Of a stretch of 64,000 nucleotides of DNA, positions 38,222-46,519 are shown piece by piece. The stretch is taken from the NCBI GenBank assembly GCA_945878845.1, contig CAMCUB010000002.1, positions 124,001 through 188,000 of the forward strand, written 5' to 3'. The position numbers were made by a program, and so were the translations under genes. The notes under the pieces are model-generated. The model had not been told where the DNA came from. It was given only the letters and a program-made list of their open reading frames with translations, and did no database searches. Each line of letters starts with the position of its first letter. Within the stretch, counting starts at the first letter, position 1. Source of the DNA: Erythrobacter sanguineus. GTDB lineage: Bacteria; Pseudomonadota; Alphaproteobacteria; Sphingomonadales; Sphingomonadaceae.

Positions 38222-38407
38222 AAAAGTAGTTATCTTATTGATCTAACGTTCTTTTCTTTCACCCCTTAGGTCATTCGCCATAGTAGCTTCCCCCGCCAAA
38301 CCCCTGATTTTCGCGGAACAAACCGTGGCCTTCCCGCAATTTCCCGCGCCCGCGCGATCGCGACTCCGGCCGCTCCCGCATTTTCCCCAATGCGCACCCA
38401 TGCCGAC

Positions 38408-39187
38408 TCATCCCAGCACCGCTGCGACCAGCGCGCGCAAAGTCGCCGCGCCCTCGCCCGCGAGTTCGGGATGCTCGAACAGGGCAGCGTCGGCGATCAG
38501 GGTCACCTCGCCCTTGCCGACCACGCACCGCGCCGCCGCGCCGCCTGCCAGCAAAGTGCAGGCGGCAGCGGCGGGATCGATTATGGCGACCTCTCCCGCC
38601 AGCACAAGCGGGAGCGCAGTCTCGACTAGCGCCTGCTCAGTGACGCCGTCGCCCTGCGCCTCGTCGAACCGCACCGCCAGCCCCCAGCGCGCCGCCACCG
38701 GCGGGATCAGCGCAGAATCCGCCGGACGGCGCGGATCGCCGAGCGGCAGGTCATATTCCCCCGTCAGCGCCGGATCGAGCGCCAGCAGCAACCGCCCTCC
38801 GCCGCGCACCCACGCATCGAGCGCGACATTGTCCGCTGGCGACAGCCCGCGCGGCTGGATCACCGCCAGCCGCGTCAGCCCCGCCAGCGGATCGGTCGCG
38901 GGGGCATCGGCGGTGAGGCCGGGGATCGGGGCGAGGCTGTCGAGCGGCTCGAGCACATAGGCCGCTTCGAGCGCGGTACGCTGCCACGGCGGCGGCGCGC
39001 GGCCGGACGCGATCTCCTCAACGCCTGCACCGAGCGGCCAGTAGAGCGGCAGGCTGGTCATCAGCCCGAGCTTTTCGCGCAGGCCTGCGCCTTCAGGCGC
39101 AGCAGATTGGGCGGGCACGCCGTCGCACCCGGCCGCCAGCAGCCCGAGCAGCGCGGCGGCGAGCGCGCTAGTTCTGCGGCGCGGCAT
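38408..39187 (-). CDS. Putative lipoprotein with GldG/ABC-auxiliary-like domain
   Basis: 259 aa from the ATG at 39187 (MPRRRTSALAAALLGLLAAGCDG); lipobox LAAGC gives Cys at residue 21. The rest resembles the GldG-type ABC_transp_aux domain: LTRLAVIQPRGLSPADNVALDAWVRGGGRLLLALDPALTGEYDLPLGDPRRP, then a PVAARWGLAVRFDE block and VVGKGEVTLIADAALFEHPEL. Such domains accompany gliding/ABC export systems, but no ABC genes are nearby. It overlaps the upstream gene by 20 nt. The much longer frame to 39499 is out-of-frame antisense material. Confidence 0.75.
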   Translation of the reverse strand: MPRRRTSALAAALLGLLAAGCDGVPAQSAAPEGAGLREKLGLMTSLPLYWPLGAGVEEIASGRAPPPWQRTALEAAYVLEPLDSLAPIPGLTADAPATDPLAGLTRLAVIQPRGLSPADNVALDAWVRGGGRLLLALDPALTGEYDLPLGDPRRPADSALIPPVAARWGLAVRFDEAQGDGVTEQALVETALPLVLAGEVAIIDPAAAACTLLAGGAAARCVVGKGEVTLIADAALFEHPELAGEGAATLRALVAAVLG

Positions 39188-39587
39188 TGCCCGCGGGGCG
39201 CTGGCCCGGAGCGGGCAGGTCGAGCGGCTTGACGCTGGGCGAAGGGCTCGGCTCGGCGGCGATGTCGGGCACCACGCCCGCATCGGCGAGCGGATTGGCC
39301 TGCGCGGGCGCGGCGCTCGGTTCGGTGGTGGGCGCGGCCTCGGGCACGGCGAGCTTGTCGTTGCGCTCGGCCTGACCGCCGATGATGCTGGCAAGGCCGA
39401 CCAGCAGCACCATCGATCCGATCCCGAACACCCCCACCTGCAAACGCTGCATCGCCTCGGCCCGCACGGTCGAGGGCGGCGGCAGGTCGTCGGGCTCACC
39501 GGCCAGTTCGCCCGGCGCCAGGGCGGGCCGGAACAGGCTGCGCTGGTTCATCCGCCGCATCCGTTCACGCCACGACAGCCTGCTCAT
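39168..39587 (-). CDS. Small single-span membrane protein, unknown function
   Basis: 139 aa, starting at the ATG at 39587 that overlaps the cysK stop by 4 nt. Basic N-terminus (SRLSWRERMRRMNQRS), one membrane helix at about residues 57-76 (VGVFGIGSMVLLVGLASIIGG), and a Pro/Ala/Glu-rich disordered periplasmic tail. No known domain recognised. Coupled to cysK upstream and to the GldG-like lipoprotein downstream, suggesting a three-gene unit. Confidence 0.75.
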   Translation of the reverse strand: MSRLSWRERMRRMNQRSLFRPALAPGELAGEPDDLPPPSTVRAEAMQRLQVGVFGIGSMVLLVGLASIIGGQAERNDKLAVPEAAPTTEPSAAPAQANPLADAGVVPDIAAEPSPSPSVKPLDLPAPGQRPAGNAAPQN

Positions 39588-40606
39588 GCCGCAACCTCCT
39601 GCTTCAGCCAGCCGAAGGCCGGCAGGCCCTTGGAGGCGAGCCATTCGGGGTTGTAGAGGGTGGAGAGATAGCGGAAGCCGGTGTCGCACAGGATGGTGAC
39701 GACCTGCGGATTAGGCCGCCCTTCCGCCACCAGTTCCTTGCCCAGCGCGACCGCGCCTGCGACATTGATGCCGGACGAGAGGCCGAGGCACAGCCCCTCT
39801 TCCTTGAGCAGCCGCGCGACCCATTCGAGGCCCTCTTCGTCGCTGATACGGTACTGCGTGTCGATCACCGCACCTTCGAGATTGGCGGTGATCCGCCCCT
39901 GCCCGATCCCTTCCGCGACTGAAGACCCCTCGGCCTTCAGCTCGCCGTGGGCATAGTAATTGTAGAGCGCCGCGCCGTGGGGGTCGGTCAGCGCGATGCG
40001 GATGTTCTCGTCGAAGGCCTTGAGGCCGAGCCCGACGCCCGCGATCGTCCCACCGGTGCCAGCGGCGCAGGTGAAGCCGTCGACCCGCCCGCCGAGCTGC
40101 TCCCAGATCTCCGGCGCGGTGCCCTCGATATGGGCGCGGCGGTTGGCGATGTTGTCGAACTGGTTGGCCCACACCGCGCCGGGCGTCTCCTGCGCGATGC
40201 GGCGAGAGGTGTGGACGAAATGCCCTGCGTCGGCGAACTTGGTCGGCGGCACCAGCACCAGCTCTGCGCCCAATGCCCGCAGCGTGTCCATCTTCTCTTT
40301 GGACTGGTTGTCGGGCATGACGATGATCGTCTTGTAGCCGCGCGCATTCGCCACCAGCGCGATGCCGATCCCGGTATTGCCGGCCGTCCCCTCGACCACC
40401 GTGCCGCCCGGCTTGAGCTCGCCGCTGCTTTCCGCATCGCGGATGATCCACAGCGCCGCGCGGTCCTTCACCGAGGAGCCCGGGTTGGCGAATTCGCACT
40501 TGCCGTAGATGTCGCAGCCCGCCGCTTCGCTGGGCCCGGCGAGGCGGACGATGGGGGTATTGCCGATCAGGGCGAGCGTGTCGCCGAAGGGACGGGTAAT
40601 GTTCAT
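39584..40606 (-). CDS. cysK: Cysteine synthase A-type PLP enzyme
   Basis: O-acetylserine + sulfide to cysteine, the end point of the sulfate pathway encoded at 1.8-6.2 kb. 340 aa from the ATG at 40606 (MNITRPFGDTLALIGNTPIVRL). Seen: the PLP lysine in GSSVKDRAALWII, EGTAGNTGIGIALVANARGY (substrate loop), GTGGTIAGVGLGLK (PLP phosphate loop) and GLSSGINVAGAVALG. Slightly longer than classic CysK (~320 aa). It could be a cystathionine beta-synthase-like homologue, but there are no CBS domains. Confidence 0.93.
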   Translation of the reverse strand: MNITRPFGDTLALIGNTPIVRLAGPSEAAGCDIYGKCEFANPGSSVKDRAALWIIRDAESSGELKPGGTVVEGTAGNTGIGIALVANARGYKTIIVMPDNQSKEKMDTLRALGAELVLVPPTKFADAGHFVHTSRRIAQETPGAVWANQFDNIANRRAHIEGTAPEIWEQLGGRVDGFTCAAGTGGTIAGVGLGLKAFDENIRIALTDPHGAALYNYYAHGELKAEGSSVAEGIGQGRITANLEGAVIDTQYRISDEEGLEWVARLLKEEGLCLGLSSGINVAGAVALGKELVAEGRPNPQVVTILCDTGFRYLSTLYNPEWLASKGLPAFGWLKQEVAA

Positions 40607-40654
40607 GGGGCAAGAGTTAGGCGTTCGGGCTCCGGCCCGCAACGGCGAAGTCCT

Positions 40655-41026
40655 TCAGGTCAGCGCCAGCACCGCGTCGATCACCGTGCCTTCGGCGATC
40701 TTTTCGGCTTTGCGCACCATCGCTTTCACGGGCAGCAGCCAGCCGCCATGCGCCTTGGAGGGGAACAGCGAGGTGCGCCATGTCGTGCCGCCGATCGTCG
40801 CCTCGACATAGACCGAGCCCCAGGCGGCCGCGTTCACCGCCGAAGCGCGGATCGCGCTCGCGGTCTCGCCGTCGATGGTGAGGAAATACCACGCGGCCTT
40901 GGCGGGCTCGCCGTCCGCGCCGCGCCACAGCCACACGGGTCCGCGCACCGGCCACGGGCCAGCAGCTTGGCCCTCGGCCGCTACCCCCAGGTCGTCGCGC
41001 AGGAAACGGGCGAGGTCAGCGTCCAC
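40655..41026 (-). CDS. DUF1905 domain protein
   Basis: 123-aa soluble protein. The core (WYFLTIDGETASAIRASAV, WGSVYVEATIGGTTWRTSLFPS, GWLLPVKAMVRKAEKIAEGTVIDAVLAL) fits DUF1905, a small beta-barrel-like family often fused to or near YdeI-like proteins. No enzymatic motif; function unknown. Minus strand, between ferredoxin and cysK, with no overlaps. Confidence 0.82.
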   Translation of the reverse strand: MDADLARFLRDDLGVAAEGQAAGPWPVRGPVWLWRGADGEPAKAAWYFLTIDGETASAIRASAVNAAAWGSVYVEATIGGTTWRTSLFPSKAHGGWLLPVKAMVRKAEKIAEGTVIDAVLALT

Positions 41027-41050
41027 GGCCCGATCCTGCGCGCGGCCTGA

Positions 41051-41368
41051 TCAATCTTCCGGGGCGATGGTGACGTGGAGGCCATCCAGATCCGCGGTGA
41101 AGGGGATCTGGCACGACAGGCGCGAGGTTTCCGCGCGGTGATCGGAGGACTCCAGCAGATCGTCCTCGTCCTCGCTCATCTTCGGCAGCTTGTCGGCGAA
41201 GGCCGGATCGACCACCACGTGGCAGGTCGCGCAGGAGCAGCACCCGCCGCACAGCGCCAGCAGCTCGTCGAACCCGTTGTCGCGGATCGCTTCCATCACG
41301 GTCAGGCCATCGCTGACCTCGATCTCGCTGGTGGCGCCGGCGCGGTTGGTGACGACCAGTCTGGGCAT
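41051..41368 (-). CDS. 2Fe-2S ferredoxin, adrenodoxin type
   Basis: 105 aa from the ATG at 41368. Cluster ligands are visible as [10 protein letters not shown] (CX5CX2C, about residues 39-47, with an extra Cys inside) and a later C in RLSCQIPF, the adrenodoxin/ISC-ferredoxin spacing. The segment [19 protein letters not shown] is family-typical. Expected to carry single electrons to P450s, Fe-S assembly, or possibly the sulfite reductase (inference). Divergent from the glycosylase gene. Confidence 0.93.
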   Translation of the reverse strand: MPRLVVTNRAGATSEIEVSDGLTVMEAIRDNGFDELLALCGGCCSCATCHVVVDPAFADKLPKMSEDEDDLLESSDHRAETSRLSCQIPFTADLDGLHVTIAPED

Positions 41369-41460
41369 GGAACGGAATTCCTTTTCGGCTATTGGGCGCA
41401 AGAAGCTGCGCTGTGAGAGGCTCGAGGGCGCTGCTAAGGTAGTCTCGGCCGCAAGGCAAG

Positions 41461-42093
41461 ATGAGGAAAGTGGCAGTGGGACTGACAGCGGAAAAATTGC
41501 GTGAGGACCTCGATGCCGTGGCGGCGCGCGAGCCGCGATTGGCGGCGGAACTGGCGCGGATCGGCTATCCCGAACCGCGCCTCAGGTCGCGCGGCTACAA
41601 GACGCTGCTGCGCACCATCGTCGGCCAGCAGGTCTCGGTCGCGGCCGCCGCCTCGATGTGGGGCAAGCTCGAGGCCGAGCTGGGCGCGGAGTTCACGCCC
41701 GCGTGCCTGCTGAAGCGCGACTTCGATGCCCTGCGCGCCTGCGGGTTGTCACGCCAGAAGCAGGGCTATGCGCGGTCCTTGTGCGAGCTTGTCGAGGCAG
41801 GCGAACTCGATTTCGAGGGGCTTCCGGCGGACGACGAGGAAGCCATCGAGCTCCTCACCCGCATCAAGGGCATCGGCCGCTGGTCGGCGGAGATTTATCT
41901 GCTGTTCGCAGAAGGTCGCCCCGACATCTGGCCCGCGGGCGACCTTGCGGTGCAGGAGGGGGTGAAGCGGCTGCTCGAGCTGGAAGAGCGCCCGGCGGAA
42001 AAGGCGACCCGCGCGCTGGCGGAAAGCTGGTCGCCGCAGCGCGGGGCGATGGCGATTTTTACGTGGCATTTTTACGCCAATCCGGCGCTTTAG
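41461..42093 (+). CDS. alkA: DNA-3-methyladenine glycosylase II, AlkA-like
   Basis: 210-aa HhH-GPD base-excision glycosylase without the N-terminal AlkA domain. Seen: [22 protein letters not shown], the helix-hairpin-helix [18 protein letters not shown], and the catalytic Asp in [16 protein letters not shown], then the terminal helix W.P.RG ([16 protein letters not shown]). Removes alkylated purines. Monocistronic; a palindromic repeat starts just after the stop. Confidence 0.92.
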   Translation: MRKVAVGLTAEKLREDLDAVAAREPRLAAELARIGYPEPRLRSRGYKTLLRTIVGQQVSVAAAASMWGKLEAELGAEFTPACLLKRDFDALRACGLSRQKQGYARSLCELVEAGELDFEGLPADDEEAIELLTRIKGIGRWSAEIYLLFAEGRPDIWPAGDLAVQEGVKRLLELEERPAEKATRALAESWSPQRGAMAIFTWHFYANPAL

Positions 42094-42099
42094 CTTTCC

Positions 42100-42190
42100 G
42101 CCTTCCCGGGCTTGACCCGGGACCCCGCTTTCTTTGAAACGAGGCAGAGCAGAAGGTAGCGGGGCGCCGGACCACGTCCGGTGAGACGAA
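42100..42190. repeat. Palindromic CCCGGG-family repeat, diverged copy
   Basis: Left half TTCCCGGGCTTGACCCGGGA then ACCCCGCTTTCTT; the right half returns with AGAAGGTAGCGGGG and the smaller hairpin GGACCACGTCC. Inner arms ACCCCGCT and AGCGGGG pair. It lies in the 209-bp gap between alkA and the SDR gene. The left half matches the copies at 46027 and 46436; the right half has decayed. Confidence 0.65.
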
Positions 42191-42302
42191 GTTGGGGAAT
42201 TGGACAAGCCGCCTCTTGTAAAATGCCGCACTCTGCCTGCTGACAAGCCTGTCAGTCCGCTCTAGACGGGTTGCAAATAGCAATCGGGAAGAGGGAACCC
42301 CC

Positions 42303-43112
42303 ATGGCACAACGCAGCATCTTCATCACCGGCGGCGGCTCCGGCATCGGGCGCGCCACCGCGCTGCATTTCGCGGCCAAGGGCTGGTTCGTCGGGGTCGC
42401 CGACATCAGCGAGGCCGGGATGGCCGAGACCCTCTCGCTGATCGCTGGCGAGGCCAAGTGGGCGGGCCGCCTCGACGTGCGCGACCGGGCGGCGTGGGAC
42501 GAGGCGCTGACCGCCTTCGCCGCTGCCGCCGGAGGCCGGATCGACGCGATGGTCAACAATGCCGGGATCGGCACCGGAGGTCCGCTCGCCGAGCTTTCCA
42601 AGGACGAGATCGACGCCTGCCTCGACATTAATCTGCGCGGAGTGCTCTACGGCGCGCAGGCGGTCTATCCCTACCTCAAGGCGAGCGGCCCGGGATCGGC
42701 GCTGATCAATATCGCCAGCGCGGCGGGCCTCACCGGCGGCAGCGGGATGAGCGTCTATTCCGCCACCAAGTTCGGGGTGCGCGGGATCGCCGAGAGCCTC
42801 GATGCCGAATGGGCGCCCGACGGGATCACGGTCGCCTCGATCTGCCCGAGCTTCATCGACACCCCTCTGCTCGACGGTACCGGCAACCGCAACACCAACG
42901 AGAACATCCGCACCCGCGTCACCGCCGCCGGGCTCGAGATCACGCCGGTCGAGGACGTGGCCGCGACGATCTGGAACGCGGTCCACGGGCACGAGCTGCA
43001 CTACCTCGTCGGCAAGACCGCGCGCAGCCTCGCCTTCGCCAAGCGCTGGATGCCGGGCAAGGTGCGCAAGCAGCAGCGCGCGGCGGGGCGGCAGGGCTTG
43101 CTGGGGAAGTAA
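42303..43112 (+). CDS. Short-chain dehydrogenase/reductase
   Basis: 269-aa classical SDR. Seen: FITGGGSGIGRATALHF (NAD(P) motif TGxxxGIG, residues 8-24), NNAGIGTG, the catalytic Ser/Tyr/Lys as INIASAAGL and YSATKFGVRGI. It ends with a basic tail (FAKRWMPGKVRKQQRAAGRQ) that could bind membrane. Asp at the end of beta-2 (VGVADISEAG) favours NAD over NADP. Substrate unknown. Good ribosome-binding site (GGGAAGAGGG) ahead of the ATG. Convergent with the next gene. Confidence 0.92.
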   Translation: MAQRSIFITGGGSGIGRATALHFAAKGWFVGVADISEAGMAETLSLIAGEAKWAGRLDVRDRAAWDEALTAFAAAAGGRIDAMVNNAGIGTGGPLAELSKDEIDACLDINLRGVLYGAQAVYPYLKASGPGSALINIASAAGLTGGSGMSVYSATKFGVRGIAESLDAEWAPDGITVASICPSFIDTPLLDGTGNRNTNENIRTRVTAAGLEITPVEDVAATIWNAVHGHELHYLVGKTARSLAFAKRWMPGKVRKQQRAAGRQGLLGK

Positions 43113-43129
43113 CGCCCCGGATTATTTGC

Positions 43130-43726
43130 TCAGGGGTTGAAAATTATCTCGCTGCCGCATCGGGTCTCCGGCTCGGCCAGACGCGTGCGGTATTCTTGAT
43201 AAACCGACCCCATCCGCGCCGCACCGGTTTCGATTGTGGGGCGCGGGACGGTGAACTGCTCAATCACAGCCTGCTTTTGGTCGTAGAAGGTGACCGTCAG
43301 TTCCTCGGCGCCCTCGATCATCGCATGCACCTCGTCAGCCTTGAAGCGGGCAATGCCGTAAAACCCTTTGCTGCGCGACACTTCCTGAGGCGCAAGCACC
43401 CGCTCACCAGCGGCCAGCCGCGCCCATAACCTGCCGTTGGTCCGTCTGGTCTTGGGCGAGACGATGAAGGAATTGTTCGACCAGCGCGAGAATGCCCCCT
43501 CTTCCTCGAAATGGTACCGGTCGTGCTCGTCATAGATGTGGGAATAGATCGCGACGCTGGCCCGGTCTGGCAGCCAATGCGTCCAGCGCACGGAGTACCG
43601 GTCGGCGTTCCACAAATCGCTCGGCTCGCGCACTTCGACATCGCAGACCCGATCCACCTTTAGGTCCTGTGCCTGCACGGCAGAGCCGCCCAGCAGCAAT
43701 AGCAGCACGAGCGCGGTGCGCTTCAT
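43130..43726 (-). CDS. Secreted protein of unknown function
   Basis: 198 aa with a clear signal peptide (MKRTALVLLLLLGGSAVQAQ). The mature part has two cysteines, one at each end (VCDVEVRE; RCGSEIIF), which could form a disulfide, and a beta-rich pattern (ASVAIYSHIYDEHDRYHFEEEGAFSRWSNNSFIVS). No family recognised. The stop lies 17 bp from the convergent SDR gene; the start is 1 bp from the phhB stop, so the two are probably cotranscribed. Confidence 0.78.
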   Translation of the reverse strand: MKRTALVLLLLLGGSAVQAQDLKVDRVCDVEVREPSDLWNADRYSVRWTHWLPDRASVAIYSHIYDEHDRYHFEEEGAFSRWSNNSFIVSPKTRRTNGRLWARLAAGERVLAPQEVSRSKGFYGIARFKADEVHAMIEGAEELTVTFYDQKQAVIEQFTVPRPTIETGAARMGSVYQEYRTRLAEPETRCGSEIIFNP

Positions 43727-43727
43727 T

Positions 43728-44027
43728 TCACACCAGCGCGTCGATCGCGGCGGCGAGCTTCGCGTCGCGCGCTGACAGCCCCCCGCTCTCCCCTGCATCA
43801 TGGGTGGTGAGCGTCACCTCGACGCGGTTGTAGACGTTGAACCACTCGGGGTGGTGGTCCTGCGTCTCGGCCAGCAGGGCTACGCGGCTCATGAAGCCCC
43901 AGCTTTCCGAGAAATCCTTGAAGCGGAAGGTCCGCGCGATCGCCTTGCCCTCGCGCGCCAGCGTCCATTCCGGGTGCGCGGCGAGCAGCGCGGCAGCTTC
44001 GTCGGCAGTGAGTTCGGGGACGGACAT
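43728..44027 (-). CDS. phhB: 4a-hydroxytetrahydrobiopterin dehydratase
   Basis: Pterin-4a-carbinolamine dehydratase, 99 aa, the normal length. The family motif is present as [18 protein letters not shown], with the catalytic HHPEW histidines. It recycles the pterin cofactor of aromatic amino-acid hydroxylases or moonlights in molybdopterin-type pathways. Start at 44027 ([15 protein letters not shown]). Divergent from ccmA, 54 bp apart. Confidence 0.93.
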   Translation of the reverse strand: MSVPELTADEAAALLAAHPEWTLAREGKAIARTFRFKDFSESWGFMSRVALLAETQDHHPEWFNVYNRVEVTLTTHDAGESGGLSARDAKLAAAIDALV

Positions 44028-44081
44028 GGGGGGCTCCGGCATGAGGGATCGCTTGTTTGCGCAAGGCCTTTTCCCTAACGC

Positions 44082-44708
44082 ATGGCGCCAATGCAAGCGA
44101 CCTTCTCCTTCCTCGCCGCCGAAAACCTCGCCTGCCGGCGCGGGGATCGGCTGCTGTTCCGCAAGCTCTCGTTCCGGCTGGAAGCGGGTGCGGCGTGCCA
44201 TGTCACGGGGGCCAACGGCGCGGGCAAGACGACCCTGCTCCGCGCGCTGGCGGGGCTGACGACGCCCTATGCAGGCGAGGTGCAACGCAAAGGCGCGCTG
44301 GATTTGGTGGACGAGCGCACCGGGCTCGATCCCGATCTGCCCTTGGGCAAGGCGCTGGCGTTCTGGGCAAAGATCGACCTCGACAGCCCCATGATGTTTG
44401 ACGCCTATTGCGAGCGGCTTGGCCTTAACAACCTGCTCGATGTGCCGATGCGCTACCTTTCGACCGGGCAGAAAAAGCGCGCGGCGCTCGCCCGGATGAT
44501 GATCTGGGGCGCGGACATATGGCTGCTGGACGAGCCGCTCTCCGGCCTCGACACCGCCAGCCAGGCCCTCGTGAGCGAGCTCGTGCGCGAGCACTGCAGC
44601 TATTACGGCATCGCGCTGATCGCCTCGCACCAGCCGCTCGATGTGCCGGGGATGACGAGCTTTGCGATCGAGAATTTCGCGCCCTCCGACGCAGAGGAGG
44701 AAGAATGA
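44082..44708 (+). CDS. ccmA: Heme exporter ATP-binding protein CcmA
   Basis: ATPase of the CcmABCD system for cytochrome c maturation. 208 aa. Seen: Walker [17 protein letters not shown] (about residue 43), signature [14 protein letters not shown], Walker [13 protein letters not shown], and the H-loop ASHQP. Short CcmA length and the immediate ccmB partner, whose start overlaps this stop (ATGA), identify it over other ABC ATPases. A second start codon (M4) would also fit. Confidence 0.94.
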   Translation: MAPMQATFSFLAAENLACRRGDRLLFRKLSFRLEAGAACHVTGANGAGKTTLLRALAGLTTPYAGEVQRKGALDLVDERTGLDPDLPLGKALAFWAKIDLDSPMMFDAYCERLGLNNLLDVPMRYLSTGQKKRAALARMMIWGADIWLLDEPLSGLDTASQALVSELVREHCSYYGIALIASHQPLDVPGMTSFAIENFAPSDAEEEE

Positions 44709-45355
44709 TCCTCGCCCTGCTCCGCCGCGATCTGGCGCAATTCTTCCCTTTCACCGGCAGCGGGGCGGCGCTGCCGACCGTGTTCTTCGTCGCCGTCGCG
44801 ATGCTGTTTCCCTTCGCGGTCGGGCCCGACGCGAACCTGCTCGCCAAGACCGGCGGCGGGGTGGTGTGGATCGCGGCGCTGCTGGCGGCGATCCTGCCTT
44901 TGGAAAAGCTGGTGGCGCGGGACATTGCGCTCGGCTTCTTCGACCAGCTCAAGCTGCGCGGGGCTACGGAAGAGGCGATGATGGCGGTGCGCCTGCTCGC
45001 CCATTGGCTGAGCTTCGGCCCGCCGCTGCTGCTGGCGACCTTCCCGGCGGCCGCGCTGCTCAAGATCGAGGGTGAGAGCTTTTCCATACTCCTCCTCGGC
45101 CTGCTGGCGGGCACGCCGGGCCTTGCCGCCATCGGGTTGATGATCGCCGCGCTGACCGCGAGCTTGCGCGCAGGCGCGGCGCTTTCGGGGCTGCTGCTCA
45201 TCCCGCTCGCCCTCCCGATCCTGATTTTCGGCGCGGGCGCGCTCGCCCGGGCGGATCCGGTGAGCCTCGGCTTCGTTGGAGCAATAAGCCTCGGGCTGGT
45301 GGCCATCGCGCCGTTTGCTGCCGGGGCCGCGATCCGCGCTGCCAGAGAAAACTAG
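44705..45355 (+). CDS. ccmB: Heme exporter permease CcmB
   Basis: 216-aa inner-membrane protein with six hydrophobic helices. Seen: the N-terminal [54 protein letters not shown], and [19 protein letters not shown], which match CcmB (the LARRDL and PL..L..D motifs). Expected to form the ABC module with CcmA that releases CcmE-bound heme. Start overlaps ccmA; stop overlaps the next gene. ccmC, usually next, is absent here. Confidence 0.93.
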   Translation: MILALLRRDLAQFFPFTGSGAALPTVFFVAVAMLFPFAVGPDANLLAKTGGGVVWIAALLAAILPLEKLVARDIALGFFDQLKLRGATEEAMMAVRLLAHWLSFGPPLLLATFPAAALLKIEGESFSILLLGLLAGTPGLAAIGLMIAALTASLRAGAALSGLLLIPLALPILIFGAGALARADPVSLGFVGAISLGLVAIAPFAAGAAIRAAREN

Positions 45356-46017
45356 TGAGAGCACCCGAGAGCCACACCCGCGGGCACCTGCTGATGGGAC
45401 GCATCGCGATTGCGCTACTCGCCTTCACGCTGTTCGCCTTTACGCTGAAGGCGGTGGCGCATCCGCAGGTGCAGGCGCGCTATACCCCGCTGGTGGTGTT
45501 CCACGCCGGGAGCATGATCGCCTGGCTGATTTTGCTCGCGAGCCAGAGTTTCCTCGCGGCCAAATACCGCCTCGCCGCCCACCGCGCGACGGGGCGCGCC
45601 TCGATCGCCCTCGTCGCAGCGATGCTGGTTAGCGGCGGGGTGATCTCGTGGCGCATCGGGCTGGAGCTGGGGCGACCCGAGGTGACGGTGGTGAACCTTG
45701 CCGCCTTCGCGACCTTCATCCCGCTCTATTTCGCCGCAATCCACTTCGCCAGCCGCCGCGACATCGCCGCCCACCGGCAAGCGATGCTGATCGCGACGCT
45801 GGCACTGATGACCCCGGCCTATGCCCGCGTGGTGCAGGTCCTCGGCCTGCCCGATCCGCTCGCGATTGCAGTGCAGGTGCCGATCACGGTGCTAGTGTCG
45901 GCAGGCTATGACTGGGTGCTGCACGGGCGGGTGACGCGGCCGGTGCTGGCGATGCTGGGGTTTTCGGTCGGGCTGGTGGTGGTGATGAGCGCTGTCCTGG
46001 CGGTGTTGTTTTTGTGA
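45355..46017 (+). CDS. Multi-span membrane protein of unknown function after ccmB
   Basis: 220 aa with a GTG start overlapping the ccmB stop (TAGTG); ATG at 45394 is an alternative. About six or seven helices are visible (RIAIALLAFTLFAFTLKAV, LVVFHAGSMIAWLILLASQSF, IALVAAMLVSGGVI, VVNLAAFATFIPLYFAAIHF, MLIATLALMTPAYARVV, VLAMLGFSVGLVVVMSAVLAVLFL). It lacks the WWD motif of CcmC/CcmF heme handlers, so it is not a replacement by sequence. Several His (HAG, HFASRRD, AAHR) might ligate heme (speculative). Confidence 0.78.
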   Translation: MRAPESHTRGHLLMGRIAIALLAFTLFAFTLKAVAHPQVQARYTPLVVFHAGSMIAWLILLASQSFLAAKYRLAAHRATGRASIALVAAMLVSGGVISWRIGLELGRPEVTVVNLAAFATFIPLYFAAIHFASRRDIAAHRQAMLIATLALMTPAYARVVQVLGLPDPLAIAVQVPITVLVSAGYDWVLHGRVTRPVLAMLGFSVGLVVVMSAVLAVLFL

Positions 46018-46026
46018 CCTGGGACA

Positions 46027-46112
46027 GCGGGGGCCCGGGGCAGACCCGGGGCGAGGAAGAAGGATAGTTCAATCCCCGTCCCCCGTCCCGGGCTTGACCC
46101 GGGACCCCGCTC
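46027..46112. repeat. Palindromic CCCGGG-family repeat, left of the GIY-YIG gene
   Basis: An 86-bp element with ~14-bp outer inverted arms, AGCGGGGGCCCGGG and CCCGGGACCCCGCT (one mismatch). The right half has the family hairpin CCCGGG-cttga-CCCGGG. It ends 16 bp before the GIY-YIG start codon. A sister copy lies at 46436, 8 bp after that gene's stop. Confidence 0.8.
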
Positions 46113-46128
46113 ACTTTTAACTCCCTCA

Positions 46129-46428
46129 ATGGAAAGAGAAACCCGAGGCGGTTGGGTCTACATTATGACGAACCGCTATCGCGGGACGCTTTATGTCGGT
46201 TCAACGAGCGATCTGGCCGCACGTGTCTTCCAGCACCGCGAAGGACGCGGTTCGGAGTTCTGCGCCGAACATGGGCTGACCCGGCTGGTTTGGGCTGAAA
46301 GAGCGGACAGCATCGTCGACGCAAAGCACCATGAGAAACGCCTGAAGCGATGGCACCGGGATTGGAAAATCGCGCTGATCGAAAAGACCAATCCCAATCG
46401 GGATGACTTGTTCGATCAGCTGATCTGA
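46129..46428 (+). CDS. Small GIY-YIG nuclease-fold protein flanked by repeats
   Basis: 99 aa. The GIY-YIG core is visible as WVYIMTN (residues 9-15) and LYVGST (21-26), with the conserved Arg in LAARVFQHR (29-37) and the acidic/basic helix HHEKRLKRWHRDWK (67-80). This is the single-domain YhbQ/endonuclease-like class common and multi-copy in sphingomonads. No DNA-binding extension is fused. The gene is isolated between palindromic elements and is of lower GC than its neighbours, consistent with mobility (inference). Confidence 0.88.
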   Translation: MERETRGGWVYIMTNRYRGTLYVGSTSDLAARVFQHREGRGSEFCAEHGLTRLVWAERADSIVDAKHHEKRLKRWHRDWKIALIEKTNPNRDDLFDQLI

Positions 46429-46435
46429 CAACCAA

Positions 46436-46517
46436 TTCCCGCCCCGGGCTTGATTTGGGCAGCGATCTTCTTTCCGCCAGCAAGAAAGCTGGGTCCCGGG
46501 TCAAGCCCGGGACGGGG
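46436..46517. repeat. Palindromic CCCGGG-family repeat, right of the GIY-YIG gene
   Basis: An 82-bp element with arms CCCGCCCCGGGCTTGA and TCAAGCCCGGGACGGGG (near-perfect inverted). The core contains TTCTTTCC...AAGAAAGC. It ends 2 bp before the stop codon of the minus-strand map gene and begins 8 bp after the GIY-YIG stop, so it could terminate both transcripts. Confidence 0.82.
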
Positions 46518-46519
46518 AG

